Shown here one piece after another: positions 60,082 through 64,000 of a stretch of DNA of 64,000 bases. The stretch covers positions 38,664-102,663 of the forward strand of contig CAWIBS010000044.1 in NCBI GenBank assembly GCA_963834365.1, in the 5' to 3' direction. A model generated the notes under the pieces. It was not told the DNA's origin and did no database searches. It saw only the letters and a program-made list of their open reading frames with translations. The position numbers were made by a program, and so were the translations under genes. How positions within the stretch are numbered: the first letter of the stretch is position 1; each line of letters opens with the position of its first letter. The DNA is from CAWJAP01 sp963834365. GTDB lineage: Bacteria > Acidobacteriota > Vicinamibacteria > Vicinamibacterales > Vicinamibacteraceae.

Positions 60082-61131
60082 TCAACGGAATTTGGTCCTC
60101 AGAAGAACAGGAACCGCTTCTTGCGCGGGGGTGCGGGCGCCGCGCGCCGGGTCATCCGCGCTTCCGGGCACGGGCGGGCGATCCGTCAGCGGGACGTCGC
60201 CGGGCAGCATGGCCACCGGCGAGCCGGACGGCGGGGGTTCGCCGGGCCGCTGCGGGCCGGGCGCGATTGCCAGGTGACCCAGGCCATCCCCGGCCCGTGC
60301 GCTGGCAGTCGGCCGCGTCCCGTTGAAATCGAAGTCGCCGGCCACTTCGTGGACGATGCGGGCATCGACTGGCTGCGTCTGCGAGGCGAAGCCGCCCATC
60401 AGCGCGTTGTCGCTGAGGACGTTGATGATGCGCGGGAGCCCGGTCGAGAGCTCGTGCACGGCGACGACCGCGTCCTTCGTGAAGATCTCGCTGACGTTGC
60501 CGCCGGCGATGCGCAGGCGGCCGGCGATGTACGACGCGGTTTCGCGCAGATCCAGCGACGTCAGCTGCGCTCGGAGCGTGATCCGCTGCTTGAGCTGTCG
60601 CAAAGATTGCTCGTTGAGCCGATCGGCGAGCTCGGGCTGACCGACGAGCACCAGGTTCAGCAGCTTGACCGTGGAGGTCTCGATGTTCGCGAGCAGCCTT
60701 ACCTCTTCCAGCAGCTCGTATGGAAGGCTCTGAGCCTCGTCGATGATGAGCGTGGTGATTCCCCCGGCCTGATGCCGTTCCTGGACGTCGCGCTGGAACT
60801 CCATCAGGAAGCGGGCCTTCGACTGCGCGCAGTCTTCGCTCAGGCGGAACCCCCGGGCGATGAACTCGTAGAACTCGGACCGCGTCAGCGTCGGGTTCGT
60901 GAGCAGGACGTGGCGGTTCTCGGGGCGGCGCTCTTCGCTGAGCGCGGCGCGCAGCACGGTCGTCTTGCCCGTCCCCGCATCCCCGAGCAGCATCGTCAGG
61001 CCGCGCGGGGCCGAGAGGCCGTAGCGCAGCGTGCTCAACGCCTCGCGATGCCGCGGCGTGAGGAAGAGGAAGCGCGGGTTCGTCGTCAGATCGAACGGTC
61101 GCTCGCGCAGCCCGAAGAAGGACTCGTACAT
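60082..61131 (-). CDS. Secretion ATPase, PEP-CTERM/exosortase locus type
   Basis: A 349-residue ExeA-like AAA+ ATPase with an intact frame. YESFFGLRERPFDLTTNPRF is the family opening, then LTPRHREALSTLRYGLS, TMLLGDAGTGKTTVLRAALS (Walker A), GITTLIIDEAQSLPYELLEE (Walker B), LVLVGQPELADRLNEQSLRQ and LSTGLPRIINVLSDNALMGG. It matches the TIGR03015-type ATPases found in PEP-CTERM/EPS loci. The Pro- and Gly-rich last 70 residues are variable. It lies 15 nt after the EBP2 stop in the operon. Confidence 0.93.
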   Translation of the reverse strand: MYESFFGLRERPFDLTTNPRFLFLTPRHREALSTLRYGLSAPRGLTMLLGDAGTGKTTVLRAALSEERRPENRHVLLTNPTLTRSEFYEFIARGFRLSEDCAQSKARFLMEFQRDVQERHQAGGITTLIIDEAQSLPYELLEEVRLLANIETSTVKLLNLVLVGQPELADRLNEQSLRQLKQRITLRAQLTSLDLRETASYIAGRLRIAGGNVSEIFTKDAVVAVHELSTGLPRIINVLSDNALMGGFASQTQPVDARIVHEVAGDFDFNGTRPTASARAGDGLGHLAIAPGPQRPGEPPPSGSPVAMLPGDVPLTDRPPVPGSADDPARGARTPAQEAVPVLLRTKFR

Positions 61132-61146
61132 GACCAGAAGCCTCGC

Positions 61147-62212
61147 TTACTGACGGAATTCCTTGAACGGGAGCTGGCAGTCGTGCTTCCTCAGGAAGTT
61201 CAGGAATTTCTTGTAGTCGCTCGACTCGATGTTGAACAGCTTGCAGCACGATCTTGTAGTTGCCCTTGGCTTCCTCGAGCCCCTTCCGGATCACGTCGCG
61301 GACGTTCTGGCGGGTGATTTCGCGCGCCATGTACAGCGGATAGACCGCGGTCCAGAACGACTCCCGCTCTTCGCGCAGCTTCTTGTACAGGTCGTCGGCG
61401 ACGTCCGGCGACGCTCGCGCTTGGGCTTCATCGCGAGACCGCGCTGGAGCCGGATCTCGGCGGGGAGGTCCTCGACGCGCGCCATCTCGTGGCGGCCGGT
61501 GACAATCAGGCGCTCGATGACGTTCTCGAGCTCGCGCACGTTGCCCGGCCAGGGGTAGTCGCAGAGCGCCTGGAACGCATCGGGTTCAACGCCCTTGACC
61601 AGATAGCCATTGTTCCGCGTGAAGCGGCCCATGAAATGGCGAATGAGCTCGGGATGTCGTCCTTCCGCTCGCGCAGCGGCGGGACCCAGAAGTGGATGAC
61701 GTTGAGGCGGTAGTAGAGGTCCTCGCGGAACTGGCCCTGCGCGATCAGGTCCTGCAGGTTCCGGTTGGTGGCGGCGACGACGCGCACGTCCACCGGCGGC
61801 CGCCCCGCTCCGATCCGACTTTCTGCAGCTCGCCGGTCTCGAGGAAGCGGAGCAGCATACCCTGCATCCGCAGGGTCATCTCGCCGACTTCGTCCAGGAA
61901 CATCGTGCCGCCGTCAGCCGGCTCGAGCTTTCCGGGCTTGTCGCGGTAGGCGCCGGTGAAGCTGCCCTTCACGTGGCCGAAGAGCTCGGACTCGAGGAGG
62001 GTCTCGGGGAGGCCCGCACAGTTCACCGCGACGAACGGCTTCTCGGCGCGCGGACTGTAGACGTGGATGGCCTGCGCGACGAGCTCTTTCCCCGACGCCA
62101 CTCTCGCCGGTGATGAGGACCTGGCGTCGGACCGCGCGATGCGTTCGATCTCCTGTCGGAACTCGAGCATCACGTGACTCTTGCCAATCAATTGGGCTTG
62201 CTCGGTTCTCAT
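61147..62212 (-). CDS. Sigma-54-dependent activator heading the EPS operon (EBP2), frameshifted
   Basis: ATG 62212 starts RTEQAQLIGKSHVMLEFRQE. The AAA+ domain runs as GKELVAQAIHVYSPRAEKPF, VAVNCAGLPETLLESELFGH, GSFTGA (sigma-54 contact loop), MFLDEVGEMTLRMQGMLLRF, VRVVAATNRNLQDLIAQGQF, REDLYYRLNVIHFWVPPLRE and DYPWPGNVRELENVIERLIV. The C-terminus, after further breaks, is ITRQNVRDVIRKGLEEAKGN, a divergent Fis-like end with YKKFLNFLRKHDCQLPFKEF, shared with EBP1. There is no sensory domain. A sigma-54-like promoter at 62263-62279 precedes it, so the operon may control itself. About five breaks occur; the stop is TAA 61147. Confidence 0.88.
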
Positions 62213-62262
62213 CGACGCTGATCCTTCGTCAGACCGGGAGTCCAGTCAAGTTCCGAGAGTCG

Positions 62263-62279
62263 ATGCAACTTCGCCGCCA
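62263..62279 (-). promoter_or_regulatory. Candidate sigma-54 promoter of the EBP2-EPS operon
   Basis: On the minus strand TGGCGGCGAAGTTGCAT gives TGGC at -24 and a perfect TTGCAT at -12 with GG-N10-GC spacing. The predicted start is near 62252, about 40 nt before ATG 62212. The rest of the 320-bp gap to the divergent MFS gene holds no gene and could carry activator sites. Confidence 0.7.
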
Positions 62280-62534
62280 AACGACGCCAATGTCGAGCTG
62301 TTAGCGTAAGCCATGTCGCGTCGGCAGCTTCCAGTTTTTCATAGCCTTTCGAAATCCTTCGATCGTGCCACAAAATTCCTCGAGCTGGGAAAAACAAAGG
62401 AGCGCATCCGATTTCATACGCGCGCTAGTCGCGGACCTGATTGGCCGACAGCTCGCAAGATCGCGTCTAACCTTCGCGCGCCTGTCGCGAGGTTCCTGAG
62501 CTGCAGCTCTGCTGTTTGAGGTATCATTCCTGAA

Positions 62535-63839
62535 GTGTCTCCGTCCGTCCGCAGTGACGTCCCCCTGGCGGGCGCACGCGGACCCAGCCTCGCGCGTGGC
62601 CGTTGGCCAACGGTCAGCAGGAACGTTGTCTTTCTCGGACTGACGAGCCTTTTCACCGACATCTCATCCGAGATGCTGACCGCGGTGCTGCCGCTGTACT
62701 TCATGCTGGAGCTCCGCATGACGCCCTTGCAGTTGGCTGATCGACGGGCTCTATCAGGGGACCAGCGCGATTGTCCGCGTCGCCAGCGGCTGGATGGCCG
62801 ACGCCGGCACACGCTACAAGGCCGTCGCGACGACCGGATACGCCCTGTCGGCGGTGTGCAAGGTCGGCCTGCTGGCAGTTGGCGGCGCGTGGATGCCGAT
62901 CGCCGGGCTGATGATGCTCGATCGACTCGGCAAGGGTATCCGGACGGCCCCCCGGGATGCGCTCATCACATTGAGCAGCGACTGGAAGCGCCTGGGCGAG
63001 GCATTCGGCATGCACCGGGCGTTGGACGCGATTGGGGCGATGATGGGACCGTTGCTGGCGTTCGCGGTGCTCGCGGCTGCGCCCGGAGCCTACGACGCTG
63101 TGTTCGTCATCGGCTTCGCCGTCGCCATCATCGGCCTGGCCATCATCTGGCTGTTCGTGAACAACCAGCGGCGCGCTGACGTGTCGGCCGCCCCCGCCGC
63201 GAGGCCAGGCTTGGCGAATGTCTTCGAGCACTTGCGATTTCGGGCCGTGGTCGTGGCCGGAGGCCTGCTCGCCGTGCTCGCAGCCAGCGACGCGCTCATC
63301 TACCTCCTGCTGCAGCGCAGGAGCGCCATGCCGCCGACGCTGTTGCCCCTGTTGTTCGTCGGCACGGCGGCGGCCTCTTGTTGCTGGCGCTTCCATTTGG
63401 TCAGCTCGCTGACCAGCTCGGGCGCCATCGGCTGTTTCTGGCCGGCCACGCGTTCGTCGGAGCAATCTATGTTCTGTTGCTGTCCTCAACTACTGTCCTG
63501 CCGTCTTGGTCTGTGTCGCTGTCCTCGGCGCCTACTATGCGGCGACCGACGGCGTTCTGCCCGCTCTCGCCAGCACCGTATACCTAGATCACAGTGACAA
63601 CCGGTCTCGCGATGGTGAGCACCGTCGTCGCACTGGCGCGTCTGGTCGCGGCCTCGCTGTTTGGCGCGCTCTGGACCTCGTGGGACTCGGGTGGCGCTCT
63701 CGTCGCGTTTGCCATGGGTCTGACAGTGTCCATGGCGCTGTCATGTGGCTTCTGGGGGTTGCGCGACCATGGCCCGCGGGCGAGGAGGCGGCATGACAGG
63801 TGCGCGCCGAACAGCGCTCTTCGTCGCGATTGTGTCTAG
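62535..63839 (+). CDS. MFS transporter, frameshifted
   Basis: A major facilitator protein of about 430 residues. GTG 62535 leads to NVVFLGLTSLFTDISSEMLT, AVLPLYFMLEL. After a break near 62745 come YQGTSAIVRVASGWMADAGT (the A-motif loop region), LMMLDRLGKGIRTAPRDALI, MHRALDAIGAMMGPLLAFAV and AIIGLAIIWLFVN. After breaks near 63375 and 63510 come LPFGQLADQLGRHRLFLAGH and AMVSTVVALARLVAASLFGA. The GKGIRTAPRDA block is typical of MFS proteins annotated as YcaD/YajR-like exporters; the substrate is unknown. The stop may instead be TGA 63796, overlapping the next ATG, if one more base is wrong. Confidence 0.8.
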
Positions 63840-64000
63840 CGCCATGGCGCTGGCAGGCGGCTACTTCCTTCGGGCCCTGCAAAGGCCAGCCATCGCGCAG
63901 GCACCGGGCCTCTCGGCGGCTTCGATTGCCGTCAGTCTGCCCCCGCCCGGCGCAACGTTCTTCTTGTTTCACTGGACCAGGCAAGGAGCCTCCTACGGCG
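63793..64000 (+). CDS. N-terminus of an exported protein, partial
   Basis: ATG 63793 has GAGGAGGC upstream and starts MTGARRTALFVAIVSSAMAL, AGGYFLRAL, a signal anchor, followed by a linker with SIAVSLPPPG. The present frame then reads ATFFLFHWTRQG, but the neighbouring frame gives RNVLLVSLDQARSLL, so a base change near 63950 is likely. The frame leaves the window at 64000. The family cannot be decided from this fragment. Confidence 0.5.
   Translation, partial: MTGARRTALFVAIVSSAMALAGGYFLRALQRPAIAQAPGLSAASIAVSLPPPGATFFLFHWTRQGASYG

Noticed and set aside
62370..62386. TGGCAC on the minus strand between EBP2 and the MFS gene
   Set aside because: A perfect -24 hexamer, but the expected TTGC at -12 is AAGG, so the spacing rule fails.
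1..64000. tRNA, rRNA, CRISPR arrays, insertion sequences, phage genes
   Set aside because: I saw no clover-leaf, rRNA stretch, regularly spaced repeat array or transposase/integrase motif.

Overview
The window is about 65-70 % G+C and looks like a chromosomal segment of a soil or sediment bacterium, most plausibly an Acidobacteriota (Vicinamibacteria-like) genome. The reasons are the palindromic intergenic repeats with the core GTCCGGCTTCAGCCGGAC, the WFLAEG-repeat secreted protein, a CysNC fusion, and a large EPS locus of the type that accompanies exosortase A/PEP-CTERM systems. This placement is inference; no rRNA or other marker gene is present. Many genes are recognisable only by joining two or more reading frames. 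The frame breaks are concentrated in blocks (about 14.1-20.3, 27.1-31.9, 37.3-41.1, 48.7-50.2 and 53.9-59.6 kb), which looks more like uncorrected sequencing error than decay.

Left flank (1-13.5 kb). A tyrosine-catabolism end (probable homogentisate dioxygenase tail, an unknown protein, fumarylacetoacetase) is followed by sulfate assimilation: a SLC13-type permease with two RCK_C domains, CysD and a CysN-CysC fusion on the plus strand, and a divergent APS kinase fused to an ATP-sulfurylase-like domain that has lost its catalytic motifs. Next come rfbC and rfbA for dTDP-sugar synthesis, a secreted repeat protein, and a sigma-54 activator (EBP1).

EPS locus (13.7-62.3 kb). A minus-strand group (23.8 down to 14.1 kb) holds a YdcF-SGNH fusion, a low-molecular-weight tyrosine phosphatase, an O-acyltransferase, an NAD synthase-like protein, an AMP-forming ligase, a PrmC-like methyltransferase, an acyl carrier protein, a remnant of a sigma-54 activator, and an oxidoreductase-epimerase fusion. 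A plus-strand group (24.3-48.6 kb) holds an AsnB-type amidotransferase, two exosortase-associated alpha/beta hydrolases, an ATP-grasp protein, two polysaccharide deacetylases, a Wzx flippase, an O-antigen ligase/polymerase, a CapK-like ligase, a methyltransferase and about nine glycosyltransferases. A minus-strand operon (62.2 down to 50.7 kb) encodes the regulator EBP2, a secretion ATPase, Wza, an outer-membrane barrel, a chain-length determinant, a tyrosine autokinase, the initiating sugar transferase, a DUF3473 deacetylase, a FemAB-like protein and a DegT aminotransferase. Together these can start, extend, decorate, flip, polymerise and export a polysaccharide. No exosortase or PEP-CTERM protein is visible.

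Regulation. Four GG-N10-GC elements resembling -24/-12 sigma-54 promoters stand upstream of the EBP2-led operon, a secreted beta-helix protein, and two copies of a small ORF that begins M(D/E)IH-VSTLTP. With two intact EBPs lacking sensory domains and a third broken copy, this suggests a local sigma-54 circuit that controls the polysaccharide locus and tiny proteins of unknown function. The right edge carries an MFS transporter and the start of another protein.
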